Assembly (NCBI GenBank): GCA_965221755.1
Contig: OZ244921.1
Location: forward strand, 2,294,001 to 2,358,000
DNA length: 64,000 bases
Direction of reading: 5' to 3'
Source of the DNA: Azophilus sp965221755
Lineage (GTDB): Bacteria; Pseudomonadota; Gammaproteobacteria; Pseudomonadales; Azotimanducaceae
In this document: positions 29,442 through 40,226 of the stretch, one piece after another
Layout: every line of letters begins with the position of its first letter
Position numbering within the stretch: position 1 is the stretch's first letter
Notes under the pieces: generated by a model
The model's input: the letters and a program-made list of their open reading frames with translations, nothing else
What the model was told of the DNA's origin: nothing
Databases searched by the model: none
Position numbers and translations under genes: made by a program

Positions 29442-30836
29442 TCAATCGCGGCTGGCGTAGTGCGCCTCAGCCACCCGGAATCGAAGCCCGCCGCCTTGCA
29501 TCAGACGCAGCAAGGCGGTCGCGTCACCCCGCAGCGGGAGGTGGCTGGCATCGGCGCGAAGCTGGTTCCACGTGGGATCAACCGCGTGCCAGAAGCCGCC
29601 CAAGGCCACTTCATTCCAGGCATGGAAGGCCAAGGCCGGCTCCTTGCCCCCTGAGTACGCCAATCCGACCACCGTTCGGGCTGGCCAGCCCAGGGAACGG
29701 GCCAGGGTGGTGAGCAGGTCCGCATGCTCGGTGCAGTCGCCGGCTCGGCGGTCGATGGTCTCAAGGACGCTGGTTGGCGGCGCATCCGGCCGATAGTCGA
29801 TGTAGGCATGGACGAAGGCCACCAAGGCCGCCAACCGACCCCCTTCGGTTTCGGCGGCTCCCACGCCCCGGTTGGCCAAGCGGGCGACCTGTTGATGATG
29901 GACGGGGAAGCGCAGCGTCTCGCCGAGGAATGCGGCCGGGTCGGCCGCTGCCACGCGCTCGGCTTCAAGTTCAAGGCGCCAGCCGCCAAGGCCCCGGCGC
30001 GCCTGCGGCCAGATCGCGTCGAGCCCTTCCGCGTCCTCCGCGACCAGCACCAGGCGTTCAATCTCGCCATGGTTGGGCAGGCGCCGATCCAAGGCGATCC
30101 GATGGTCGGTCAGGTGCAGCGGCGGACGCGCCCTGAGCGCCTCCGCCTCGGTTGTGCGGGTTAACGAGAACAGGCCCGACATGGAAAACGCCACTGGCGC
30201 GTATTGGCTGTCGAGCTGGATTTCCGTGGCGCGCAAGGGCGCGGGGCTGGCGAAGCGATAGCCGACCGCATTCCTTTCCAGAACCTTGAAGGGCTTGTTG
30301 ACCAGCTTGGCTGCGTTGAAGTCCAAGCTCCTGACCCGGAAGCGGGCGCCGCTTTGCGGCTGTTCGTCGGCCAGCCAGGATTCAAGCGCCAAGTAGTCGC
30401 CCAACGAATAGGACCAATCGATGGAGCGCTCCCGGACTGAATCGCCGCGCCTGAACTGCGCCCGTCCGCCGTCGTCCGACCATTGCAGGACGACGCCCTC
30501 CGTGGCCGACCCGGCCCCGTCGCTCCAATGATCGGCGCGGGTCAGGCGATGGGGCGGCAGCGGATCGAAGGTCAAGGATTCACTGATGCCCACCGGTGCC
30601 CCGCCGTCAACGGAAAAGAGCATGAACGAGCGAAACCGCCACGCGCCGCGCAAATCGCGCCCAGCCTCCGTTTTGAGGTGGCCGACCGGGACGGAGTCCA
30701 TGCTGAGCCGGTACCAATGGGTGCCGGAGAGGGCGTCAGCCCGCTTTGCTTCGGCGGGACGGGCCTCGGCAAGCCACTCGGCAAAGGCCAGCATCAGCGA
30801 CAGCGCCAAGACTCCGGCTGAGAGCCGCAACAGCAT
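29442..30836 (-). CDS. Exported transglutaminase-like domain protein
   Basis: 464 residues. N-terminal signal peptide or anchor (LLRLSAGVLALSLMLAFAEW). A C-terminal transglutaminase-like core carries a full papain-type triad: Cys in DRRAGDCTEHADLL, His in LAFHAWNEVALG, Asp in WHAVDPTWNQ. The preceding 300 residues are beta-rich and unassigned. Such proteins act as periplasmic cysteine proteases or peptide-modifying enzymes. It is separated from its neighbours by the palindromic repeat and a 230-base gap, so it is probably a single-gene unit. Confidence 0.8.
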   Translation of the reverse strand: MLLRLSAGVLALSLMLAFAEWLAEARPAEAKRADALSGTHWYRLSMDSVPVGHLKTEAGRDLRGAWRFRSFMLFSVDGGAPVGISESLTFDPLPPHRLTRADHWSDGAGSATEGVVLQWSDDGGRAQFRRGDSVRERSIDWSYSLGDYLALESWLADEQPQSGARFRVRSLDFNAAKLVNKPFKVLERNAVGYRFASPAPLRATEIQLDSQYAPVAFSMSGLFSLTRTTEAEALRARPPLHLTDHRIALDRRLPNHGEIERLVLVAEDAEGLDAIWPQARRGLGGWRLELEAERVAAADPAAFLGETLRFPVHHQQVARLANRGVGAAETEGGRLAALVAFVHAYIDYRPDAPPTSVLETIDRRAGDCTEHADLLTTLARSLGWPARTVVGLAYSGGKEPALAFHAWNEVALGGFWHAVDPTWNQLRADASHLPLRGDATALLRLMQGGGLRFRVAEAHYASRD

Positions 30837-31070
30837 GGGAAGCCCCTGTCCCGGAAAGGCGCTTCGCGCTGCCTAGGGTTCCCGCCCGGACGCTGAAATG
30901 GCCGATTGGACTTGGTCCCGCCTGCGTCGCTCGGACGCCAATGCCCGCCCGGCGTTGCGGTGGCTTCCACTCAAGGCCAAGCGCACAGCGTCAAACGGAA
31001 TGCCGGCGGACAGGGCGTGGCGGTCGGGAAGACCCTGAACAGTTCCCCTACGTTGGGATGGACCCTCACG
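30837..31070. other. Intergenic region without a recognised feature
   Basis: Between the transglutaminase-like gene and the unrecognised secreted protein. I see no supported gene, repeat or terminator here; it presumably holds the promoter of the transglutaminase-like gene. Confidence 0.5.
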
Positions 31071-31685
31071 TCACGGACAGGGCGACTTCCAATCGATCAT
31101 GACCTCATTCGGTTCGCCAGCGTACAATGTATATGTGAGGGGGTCGTCATCCCTCGCCGTCACGGTGAAATCTCTTGTGGCCATGGGGCTTGAAGTTACG
31201 ACGTTGTTGATGGCAGCAGAGAGCTGCATCCGCGCGGAAGCGCCGGTATCGTGACAGTTGTTGTCCACGCTCGTGCCGAATAGCCGCACCGATGCGGTGA
31301 AGTCCCCTGCAGGGTCGCTGCCGCCGAATAAGGTGGGGCCCACCCCGTCCTCATTCCAGACGTGCCCGCTGAATCTTGTGTTGACGTCGTCTGTCCACCC
31401 ATTACTGCCATCACGGGTTAGGCCGCCGATGAGTATCTCCGGATCATGGGTGGACGGGTCTGTTATGCCCGCGCACTTGAAGGTCAGCCTGAGGAACCAG
31501 TTCCCGCCCTCGTCCACAGTCAGGACGCTATTTCCCAAGCTTGAGGAGGAGCCGTCATCCGTTCCATGCTCCGTTGATATGAGGCACTGCGGCTGCGCCA
31601 CGGCCACACCTGCGGTGGTCAGCAGCAGCATGGCGGCCAAGGGCGCAAGCCTTCTTAAATTAAATGCAGGGGTGAAGCGCGTCAT
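31071..31685 (-). CDS. Unrecognised secreted protein
   Basis: 204 residues, no family recognised. A clear signal peptide (basic start, LAPLAAMLLLTTAGVAVA) is predicted to be cut after Ala30. The mature part is acidic, Gly/Ser/Asp-rich and beta-like, with four cysteines (about positions 34, 70, 146 and 203) that could form two disulfides in the periplasm or outside. Low-charge repeats such as DGSSSSLG, TRDGSNGWTDD and GGSDPAGDF suggest a beta-sandwich, possibly calcium-binding. Codon pattern supports a real gene. Divergent from glnS. The 230 bases downstream (30837-31070) show no gene. Confidence 0.6.
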   Translation of the reverse strand: MTRFTPAFNLRRLAPLAAMLLLTTAGVAVAQPQCLISTEHGTDDGSSSSLGNSVLTVDEGGNWFLRLTFKCAGITDPSTHDPEILIGGLTRDGSNGWTDDVNTRFSGHVWNEDGVGPTLFGGSDPAGDFTASVRLFGTSVDNNCHDTGASARMQLSAAINNVVTSSPMATRDFTVTARDDDPLTYTLYAGEPNEVMIDWKSPCP

Positions 31686-31832
31686 GCGGATTCCTCAAAC
31701 TGGGTTGACGCCATCACGTTACGCCTTTTGGTGTCCGAAAGACAGGATTAATTTCAAATTGAGCCATTACCGCCGCGCGGCGGCTTGTGCGGCTACAATG
31801 CGCGTTTCGCCGCGCAACGCGCCCAACCCGCA

Positions 31833-33469
<1,637 letters not shown>

Positions 33470-33473
<4 letters not shown>

Positions 33474-34102
33474 ACTTGATCGAGCTTGGACCGGTGACGC
33501 TCGATTCGGGAGACGTAGCGCAGGCCCGACTGGCGCTGCCGCGCATTGAAGCCCACGTTGTAGCTGGCCAACGCGCAGGCCAAGGCGCCGCAACGCTCTT
33601 GAAGATGGGCCAGCACTTGGGCGCCGCAATAGACGTTCTGCTCCGGATCCCACAGGTCGCGCGCTCCGCAGAAGTCAGCCCAGTAAACGGGCTTGATCTG
33701 GGCCGGGCCGATGGCCCCGGCGTGGGAGCGAACCTGCTTGCGGAAGGAACTCTCCGTAAACACGAGGCTGGCGATCAGCTCCGGCGCCAGTTGCTGACGG
33801 TCGGCGGCCTCAAGTATCCAGTCGGCGAACTCGATGGCGCGATCCAGGGAAATGCCGAAGGCTTCATGCACTCGCCAGCCGAACGCCTCCTGCCGCTGCT
33901 TCCAAGACCGGCTGGCATGGTAAGGCTTGGCCACCGGAAAGGTCTTGAGGCCGGTGGCGGCAAATCCGTCGGCCGCGCCGTCCACCGAATCAGGGGCCGT
34001 CGGCGCAGCTTCCCTGCCGCCACCGACAAGCAGGGCGACGGCCGCTGACGCCCACAGGCAACCGGCGAAGACGGCGCTGCGATGCCTTGAACCCACCAAC
34101 AT
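33470..34102 (-). CDS. Lytic transglycosylase, SLT domain
   Basis: 210 residues. N-terminal membrane segment or signal (AVFAGCLWASAAVALLVGG). The C-terminal half is an SLT (lysozyme-like) domain: catalytic Glu in LVFTESSFRKQ, then SHAGAIGPAQIKPVYW, a cysteine pair around CGARDLWDPEQNVYCGA, and LASYNVG. Cleaves peptidoglycan glycan strands in the periplasm. The order of motifs is the family-1 type. Convergent with glnS with a four-base overlap. Confidence 0.85.
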
Positions 34103-34233
34103 GCAATTGACCTTCCCGAAAAACGGGCGCGAAGCTTATAGGAGAAGGTCAAAAAAATGAAGGCAATAGCCTTGACGGTTCCTGCGCGACAAGCGCTTGT
34201 TGGCGTGCTACCATCCGCGGTAATTGGGGGCAT

Positions 34234-35781
34234 GTGGCCGCAGTGTTTGTGTGGGTGAAAGGCAAACCGGCAAGATATTCACTGGCCGTCGTCGCGGCAG
34301 CCTTTCTCGCTGGCTGCGCGCTCCCGGGTTCGCAGCCTCCCTTCGCCCCGCAAGCCGGCCCGGATTCCGCCGCTGGCGCCACTCCGGCATTGCTGCCGGA
34401 GCGGTTCGCCGCGAGCGGGGCCGACGGACCCCCGCAACCCTTGGCCTGGTGGGAATCCTTCGCCGACCCGGTGCTCAACCAAGTGGTCGAAGCCGCGCTC
34501 GACAGCAATCTGGACCTCGCCCAGGCAGTGGCGCGGGTCGATCAGGCCCGGACCCGGGCCCGCATCGCCAGCGCCCTTGCCTACCCGCTGGTGAAGCCCG
34601 TCGCGGGCGCCAACGACCTCGACATCCCTACGGACGCCGGAATCGGCGCGCAGCTTGATGAGCTTGGGCTCGGTTCCGATTTGACCGAAGCCTTCGGCGT
34701 GACGCTGCCCGACCGCCTCGGTTTGACCACCTACACGCTCGGTGCGGAATTCTCCTACGAAGTGGATTTCTGGGGCCGCAACCGCAACACCAGGCTTGCC
34801 GCCGGGGCGCGGCGGCTCGCTTCGGAGGCGGATTACGTCGCCGCCAGCATCTCGGTGCTCGCGGAAACCATCGGCACCTATCTGGAGCTGGTGGATCTGC
34901 GGCGCCAACGCGAGCTGGGGATTGAGAACATAGCGCTCCTGGAAGAGCGCGAGGCCCTGGCGCAATCGCGTTATGAGAGCGGATTGATCGAAGCCCAAGC
35001 GTTGTACGCCACTCGCCGGGCCCTGCGCGATGCGCGCGCGGGCTTGCCGCAGCTTGAAGCCGGGCTGGCCGAAGCCGGCGCGCGGCTGTGGATTCTGCTC
35101 GGCGGATTCCGCGAGGACATCGCCGACTCGCTGCCCGCCGCATTGTCCATCGCCGGCGGCGGCGAGCCGGTGCCTGCGGGGATACCCGCCGATTTGCTGA
35201 TTCAGCGTCCCGATGTGGCCGCCGCCAGGCAGCGCATGGAGGCGGCCCGTTTCGCCCTTGGCGCCAGACGCGCCGAATTGCTGCCGTCGCTGTCGCTTGC
35301 GGGGTCGATCGGCCTGCAGGCCACCGATGCCGGCGATTGGTTCGATCCAGACCAGTGGTTCCGCAACATCAGCGCCAATCTGCTCGGACCGGCGATCCGG
35401 GGTTCGCGCCTGCGTGACAACGTCAAACTGGCCGAGGCGCAACTGAACGAGGCCGCGGCCGCTTACGGCAGTTCCGTCGTCACCGCCGTCAACGAGGTCG
35501 AGGCCGCCCTGTCGGGTCTTGAGGCCGGCCGCCGCCGCCACGAAGTGCTGGTTTCCTTCCTCGAGGAGGCCCGGGCCGAAGCGGCATTGCGGGACGAAAG
35601 GTATTCGGCCGGCATCGGCAGTTACGGGGATGCGCTGCGCGCGGCGCAGGTCCGCGTCGGCGGCGAAGCCGCGCTGGCCGCGGCGGAGCGTGATCTCGGC
35701 CTGGCCCGGCTGGCCCTGCATCGGGCCCTGGGCGGCGCCTGGATCGCCGAAGATGCGCAGCAACATTTGTCGAACGAGTGA
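34234..35781 (+). CDS. Outer-membrane efflux lipoprotein (NodT/OprM family)
   Basis: 515 residues with a GTG start at 34234. Lipoprotein signal with lipobox FLAGC (Cys28). TolC-fold protein: PQPLAWWESFADPVLNQVVEAAL at the N-terminus, EFSYEVDFWGRNRNTRLAAGARR, and the second-repeat block LLIQRPDVAAARQRMEAA. Forms the outer-membrane channel of a tripartite pump. First gene of a three-gene operon with four-base overlaps at each junction (stop TGA inside GTGA here). Confidence 0.9.
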   Translation: MAAVFVWVKGKPARYSLAVVAAAFLAGCALPGSQPPFAPQAGPDSAAGATPALLPERFAASGADGPPQPLAWWESFADPVLNQVVEAALDSNLDLAQAVARVDQARTRARIASALAYPLVKPVAGANDLDIPTDAGIGAQLDELGLGSDLTEAFGVTLPDRLGLTTYTLGAEFSYEVDFWGRNRNTRLAAGARRLASEADYVAASISVLAETIGTYLELVDLRRQRELGIENIALLEEREALAQSRYESGLIEAQALYATRRALRDARAGLPQLEAGLAEAGARLWILLGGFREDIADSLPAALSIAGGGEPVPAGIPADLLIQRPDVAAARQRMEAARFALGARRAELLPSLSLAGSIGLQATDAGDWFDPDQWFRNISANLLGPAIRGSRLRDNVKLAEAQLNEAAAAYGSSVVTAVNEVEAALSGLEAGRRRHEVLVSFLEEARAEAALRDERYSAGIGSYGDALRAAQVRVGGEAALAAAERDLGLARLALHRALGGAWIAEDAQQHLSNE

Positions 35782-37019
35782 ACGCCATGGGCAAAATTAG
35801 CGAATTTCTCGCTGCCAAGGGCAAAGTTGGCGGTTTTTTTGTTGCCATGGGCATCCTCGCCGGGTCCGTGGCCCTGGCGATTTTGCTGGTGTCGCTGGCG
35901 CCGGAGCCGGAAAGCCGGGAATTGCCTCCCCAAGTGCCTTTTGTGCTGACCGGCGCGGCGACCGCCTCGCCGGGGGCGATTGGCGTATTCGGTTCTGGCA
36001 CCGTGCGGCCCGCCCGGGAGGTCGATATCTCTCCGCAGGTGGGCGGCAGGATCGAAAGCGTGGACCCCGCCTTGGTGAGCGGCGGGCGGGTGGCAGCGGG
36101 GCAGACGCTGTTCCAAATCGAACAAGCCGATTACCGCTATCGGGTCGAGGTCGCCATCGCCGATGTGGCGGCGCGGCGGGTCGCCTTGCTCGAAGCCCGG
36201 GAGCAGGCTGAAATCGCGGCGGAGGAATACGGCAGCTTTTCCCGGCGGCAATCCGGCGCCGCGCCCGCGCAACCGAGTCCGCTGACCTTGCGGCAGCCGC
36301 AGTTGCAGGCCGCCGAAGCCGCGTTTGCCCGGGCCGAGGCCGAGCTCGCCCGGGCCCGGCTGGATTTGGCGCGAACCGCGGTTGCCGCCCCCTTCGACGG
36401 GTATGTGCGCAGGGAGTCGGTCGCCGTCGGCCAGATCGTGGCGCCGGGGCAAATCCTCGGCAGCCTGTTCGCGGCGGATGCGGCGGAAGTCCCGGTGGCG
36501 CTGCCCGATGGCGACGCCGCCCTGATCCCCGCGCTTTGGAGCCTTGGCGCGGGCGGCGGGCAACCGGCGGCGGCGCGTGTCATCGCCGAGTACGGCGGGC
36601 GGCGCTTCGTCTGGAGCGGCCATGTTGACCGGGCCGAGGCCTCGGTCGATGCGCAAACGAGAACCGTTGATGTCGTTGTCCGCGTGCCGGACCCCTTCGT
36701 TCCGGGATCGCCGCTCGACGGCCCGGCGGCCGGCGGCAATCCGCCCCTGCTCATCGGCGGCTTCGTCGATGTCGAGATTGAGGGCATCGCGATGGCGGAC
36801 GTGTACCGGATTCCGCGCGCGGCGCTGCAGGCCGGCAACGAAGTCTGGGTGGTGGACGACGGCGCGGTGGGTATCGTCCCGGTTCGCGTTTTGCAGCGCG
36901 CCGACGATGCGGCCTATGTTTCCGGCGCGCTTGCCGATGGCCAGGCCGTGATAACCGGCGGCCTGCAGTTCGCCGTTTCCGGCATGCGTGTGCTGGCTGG
37001 AGCCGGGCCGTTGCAATGA
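35778..37019 (+). CDS. RND efflux periplasmic adaptor (HlyD/MFP family)
   Basis: 413 residues. One N-terminal membrane anchor (residues about 20-42), a barrel-sandwich lipoyl half (EVDISPQVGGRIESVDPALVSGGRVAAGQTLFQI), a coiled-coil hairpin (about 120-190), the second lipoyl half (ARTAVAAPFDGYVRRES), and a beta-barrel domain. Links the outer-membrane channel to the RND pump. GTG start at 35778 overlaps the previous stop; an ATG nine bases further in is the alternative. Confidence 0.9.
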   Translation: MNAMGKISEFLAAKGKVGGFFVAMGILAGSVALAILLVSLAPEPESRELPPQVPFVLTGAATASPGAIGVFGSGTVRPAREVDISPQVGGRIESVDPALVSGGRVAAGQTLFQIEQADYRYRVEVAIADVAARRVALLEAREQAEIAAEEYGSFSRRQSGAAPAQPSPLTLRQPQLQAAEAAFARAEAELARARLDLARTAVAAPFDGYVRRESVAVGQIVAPGQILGSLFAADAAEVPVALPDGDAALIPALWSLGAGGGQPAAARVIAEYGGRRFVWSGHVDRAEASVDAQTRTVDVVVRVPDPFVPGSPLDGPAAGGNPPLLIGGFVDVEIEGIAMADVYRIPRAALQAGNEVWVVDDGAVGIVPVRVLQRADDAAYVSGALADGQAVITGGLQFAVSGMRVLAGAGPLQ

Positions 37020-40000
37020 GCGCCGGCGAGCCTTACCAGGGCGATCCATACCAAGGAGAGCCGCCGGGCCCCATCGGCTACATGGCCAGCAACGGCGTGG
37101 CCGCCAATCTGCTGATGCTGGGCATCGTCATCGCCGGCCTCGTCTCGCTGACCGGGCTCGTCCGGGAAGCCTGGCCGGTGCTGTCGTTCAAGACCGTGGA
37201 AGTCGCCGTGGCTTGGCGCGGCGCGAATCCCCGGGAGATTGAAGAGTCGATCATCGACAAAATCGAAGATCAGGTGCGCGGCCTGAAGGATGTCCACAAG
37301 GTGCGTTCCGTGGCCGCGCCCGGCGCCGCCTCGGTGCTGATCGAGATGAAGACCGGCGCCGACATGAGCGAGGCGCTGGACAACATCGAATCCGCGGTCA
37401 GCCGCATAGACAGCTTCCCGGAGGGCGCCGAACGCCCCGTGATCGCCGAGACGGACAATTCCCGCAGCGCCGTGCGGGTGTTGATCCACGGCGATGTCGG
37501 CGAGCGCGCGCTGAAAGGTTTCGCGCTTCAGGTTGAAAGCGGGCTCGCCGCCCTGCCCGAGGTGACCCGGGTCGAAATCTCCGGCGCGCGGGATTACGAG
37601 ATCTCGATTGAAGTGCCGGCGCGGCGGCTGCGCGCGCTTGGCCTCACCCTGGGGGACATCGCCGGCGCCATCCGCGACGATTCGCTGAACCTGCCCGCCG
37701 GCAGCATCGAAACCACGGAATCCGAGGTGCGGCTGCGCACTTTGGGCCAGCGCTATGTGCAGCGGGAATTCGAGGATATCGTCATCCTGGCGCGCGACGA
37801 CGGCACCGCGCTGCGGCTCGGCGACATTGGCATCGTGCGCGACGGATTCCGCGACGGCAATCTGATTCTGCGCCACCAGGGCGAGCCGGCGGTTTTCGTC
37901 GAGGTGTTCAGCGCGCCGAACGAACAAATCAATGACATCGCCAACGCCGCGCTCGCGCACATCGCCGAGTCGGTCGAACCCGCGGCGCCGGAGGGCATCG
38001 GCATCACGGTGTGGAACGACGAATCCCGGCAATACAGCGATCGCGCCGGAATCCTGCTGAGGAACGGCGCCCTGGGTTTGCTGCTCGTGCTTGTCGCGCT
38101 GGCCCTGTTCCTGGAAATCCGGCTGGCGTTCTGGGTCAGCGCCGGCCTCGCCGTGACTTTCATCGGCGCCTTGGCGGTAATGCTGCTGTTCGGCATCTCG
38201 ATCAGCACTGTTTCGCTGTTTGTGTTTGTGCTCGCCATCGGCATCGTGGTCGATGACGCGATCATCGTCGCCGAGAGCATCGACAGCGAGCGCGGCCGGG
38301 GGACGCCGGCGCTCGCCGCGGCCATCCGCGGCACGCGCCGCGTCATGCTGCCGCTGACATTCGCCGTGCTCACCTCCATCGCCGCCTTCATGCCGCTGCT
38401 GTTCATTCCCGGCGGCATCGGCGAGATGTGGCGCGCGGTGCCGGTGATCGTCATCGGCATGTTGGTGATTTCCTTGGTCGAGTCGCTGTTCGTTCTGCCC
38501 CACCACCTGTCGGGTCAGCGCGGCGAGGATCAGCGCAGGTGGCCGGGGGAGCGCCATCTGGCGCGAATCCAGCAAGCGGTGCGGACGCAACTGCTGCGCT
38601 TCAGCGATGGCCCGCTGCACAGGATGCTGGTGTTCACCACGGCGCAACCGCTGGTGGTCATCGCCGGCGCGGTCGGCGCGCTGGTGCTCAGCATTTCGTT
38701 GATTCCGGCGGGAATCGTGAAGACGACCTTCGCCGACGTGGTGCAAAGCGATTTCGTCACCGCAACGCTGGAAATGCCCGATGGCACCGTCGCCACCCGA
38801 ACCGCGGCGGTGGCCGAGGAACTGCGCGAGGCTGGCTTGGCCGTTATCGGCGCCGCCGCCGAGGAACGGGGGTTGCCCCTGGCGGAATTGCTCACGGGCG
38901 ATCTGCTGATGGTGGGACAGGGCCCGAGATTCGAGGGGGGCAGCGTCATCATCGAGCCATCGCTGAATCCCCGGGCCGATTTGGCTTTTGTCCAATTCAG
39001 GCTCGTCAGCGCCCAAGACCGCGACGTCACCGCGATTGAGCTGGCCCAGCGCTGGCGCGAAGCGGTGGGTGTGCTGCCCCATGTCCGCAATCTCTCCATC
39101 ACCGGCGAAGCCTTGAGCTTGGGCAACGCGGTGGAGGCCAAGTTGTCGCACCCGGATCCGGTCCGGCTTGCCGCGATCGCCGACGAAACCATCGCCCGCC
39201 TGCGCGATGTTGGCGGCGTCTTCAATGCGCGTTCGGACTATGCGCCGAGCATCCGCGAGATTCAGCTGCGGCTGTTGCCCGAAGCGCGGTCGCTGGGGCT
39301 CACGGCGGACTCGCTGGCGAATCAGGCGCGGGACGCCTTTGTCGGCGCCGAAGCGCAGCGAATCCAGCGCGGCGGCGAGGAATTGCGGGTTATGGTGCGG
39401 CTGCCCGAGGCCGAGCGGAACTCGATCAGCGATATCGAGCGCTATCCGATCCGGGTGGCTGGCGGCGATGTGCCGCTGAGCCAAGTGGCGGTGGTGGAAC
39501 TCGCCGCCTCGGCGACTTCGATCCGCCGCGAAGGCGGCCAGCGGGTGATTACCGTCGCCGCCGATGTCGATTTGACGGAAATCACCGGCAACGAAGCGAA
39601 CGCGATTCTCGCCGGGGAGATTCTCGCCGAACTCGCCGGGGAAAATCCCGGTTTGCGGTATGAATATGGCGGGGTGCAGGCGCAGCAGATGGAATCCCTC
39701 GGTTCGCTCTACCGGGGTTTCGCCATCGCCATGTTGTTGATTTACTCGCTGCTCGCGATTCCCCTGCGCTCCTATGGCATGCCGCTGATCATCATGTCGG
39801 TCATTCCATTTGGCCTGATCGGCGTGATTGTCGGGCACGGGGTGCTGGGGATTGCCATCGGCGCATCCACCGTGATGGGCGTGCTTGGACTGAGCGGGGT
39901 GCTGGTCAACGATTCGCTGGTGATGGTCGATTTGATCAATCAGCGCATCCGCGAGGGCATGGCGCCGCGGCAGGCGGTGATCGAAGGCGCCAAGGGGCGG

Positions 40001-40219
40001 TTCCGGCCGATATTGCTGACTTCGGTCACCACGTTTCTCGGATTCACGCCGCTGATACTCGATTCTTCCATCCAGGCGCAGTTTTTTCTGCCGTTCGCGG
40101 CTTCGCTTGGAATCGGCATCCTCGTCGCCACCGGCATTCTGATGCTGCTGGTGCCGGCGATCTCGATTTTGCAGCTTGAACTGATCGCGCCCCGGTTGAA
40201 GGCACTCAGGACGGCCTGA
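37016..40219 (+). CDS. RND-family efflux permease (HAE1-like)
   Basis: 1067 residues, inner-membrane proton-driven pump. Twelve membrane segments in the usual 1+5, 1+5 layout; TM4 carries the paired aspartates in AIGIVVDDAIIVAES, needed for proton relay. Two large periplasmic loops are present. The C-terminal block GVLGLSGVLVNDSLVMVDLINQRIREG is standard. Substrate cannot be read from sequence. The ATG overlaps the adaptor stop, so all three pump parts are translationally coupled. Ends eight bases from the convergent FAD-oxidoreductase gene of the sterol-methyltransferase cluster; a link with that cluster is speculative. Confidence 0.9.
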   Translation: MSAGEPYQGDPYQGEPPGPIGYMASNGVAANLLMLGIVIAGLVSLTGLVREAWPVLSFKTVEVAVAWRGANPREIEESIIDKIEDQVRGLKDVHKVRSVAAPGAASVLIEMKTGADMSEALDNIESAVSRIDSFPEGAERPVIAETDNSRSAVRVLIHGDVGERALKGFALQVESGLAALPEVTRVEISGARDYEISIEVPARRLRALGLTLGDIAGAIRDDSLNLPAGSIETTESEVRLRTLGQRYVQREFEDIVILARDDGTALRLGDIGIVRDGFRDGNLILRHQGEPAVFVEVFSAPNEQINDIANAALAHIAESVEPAAPEGIGITVWNDESRQYSDRAGILLRNGALGLLLVLVALALFLEIRLAFWVSAGLAVTFIGALAVMLLFGISISTVSLFVFVLAIGIVVDDAIIVAESIDSERGRGTPALAAAIRGTRRVMLPLTFAVLTSIAAFMPLLFIPGGIGEMWRAVPVIVIGMLVISLVESLFVLPHHLSGQRGEDQRRWPGERHLARIQQAVRTQLLRFSDGPLHRMLVFTTAQPLVVIAGAVGALVLSISLIPAGIVKTTFADVVQSDFVTATLEMPDGTVATRTAAVAEELREAGLAVIGAAAEERGLPLAELLTGDLLMVGQGPRFEGGSVIIEPSLNPRADLAFVQFRLVSAQDRDVTAIELAQRWREAVGVLPHVRNLSITGEALSLGNAVEAKLSHPDPVRLAAIADETIARLRDVGGVFNARSDYAPSIREIQLRLLPEARSLGLTADSLANQARDAFVGAEAQRIQRGGEELRVMVRLPEAERNSISDIERYPIRVAGGDVPLSQVAVVELAASATSIRREGGQRVITVAADVDLTEITGNEANAILAGEILAELAGENPGLRYEYGGVQAQQMESLGSLYRGFAIAMLLIYSLLAIPLRSYGMPLIIMSVIPFGLIGVIVGHGVLGIAIGASTVMGVLGLSGVLVNDSLVMVDLINQRIREGMAPRQAVIEGAKGRFRPILLTSVTTFLGFTPLILDSSIQAQFFLPFAASLGIGILVATGILMLLVPAISILQLELIAPRLKALRTA

Positions 40220-40226
40220 GAAACCG

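Noticed and set aside
24322..30836. Anbu peptidase and the transglutaminase-like protein as one Anbu operon
   Set aside because: They are more than 4 kb apart with lptFG and others between, and this transglutaminase has a signal peptide, unlike a cytoplasmic Anbu partner.
36914..39838. A minus-strand open frame of nearly 1000 codons across the RND permease
   Set aside because: Antisense shadow of a well-supported RND gene, rich in His, Gln and Arg without domain signals.
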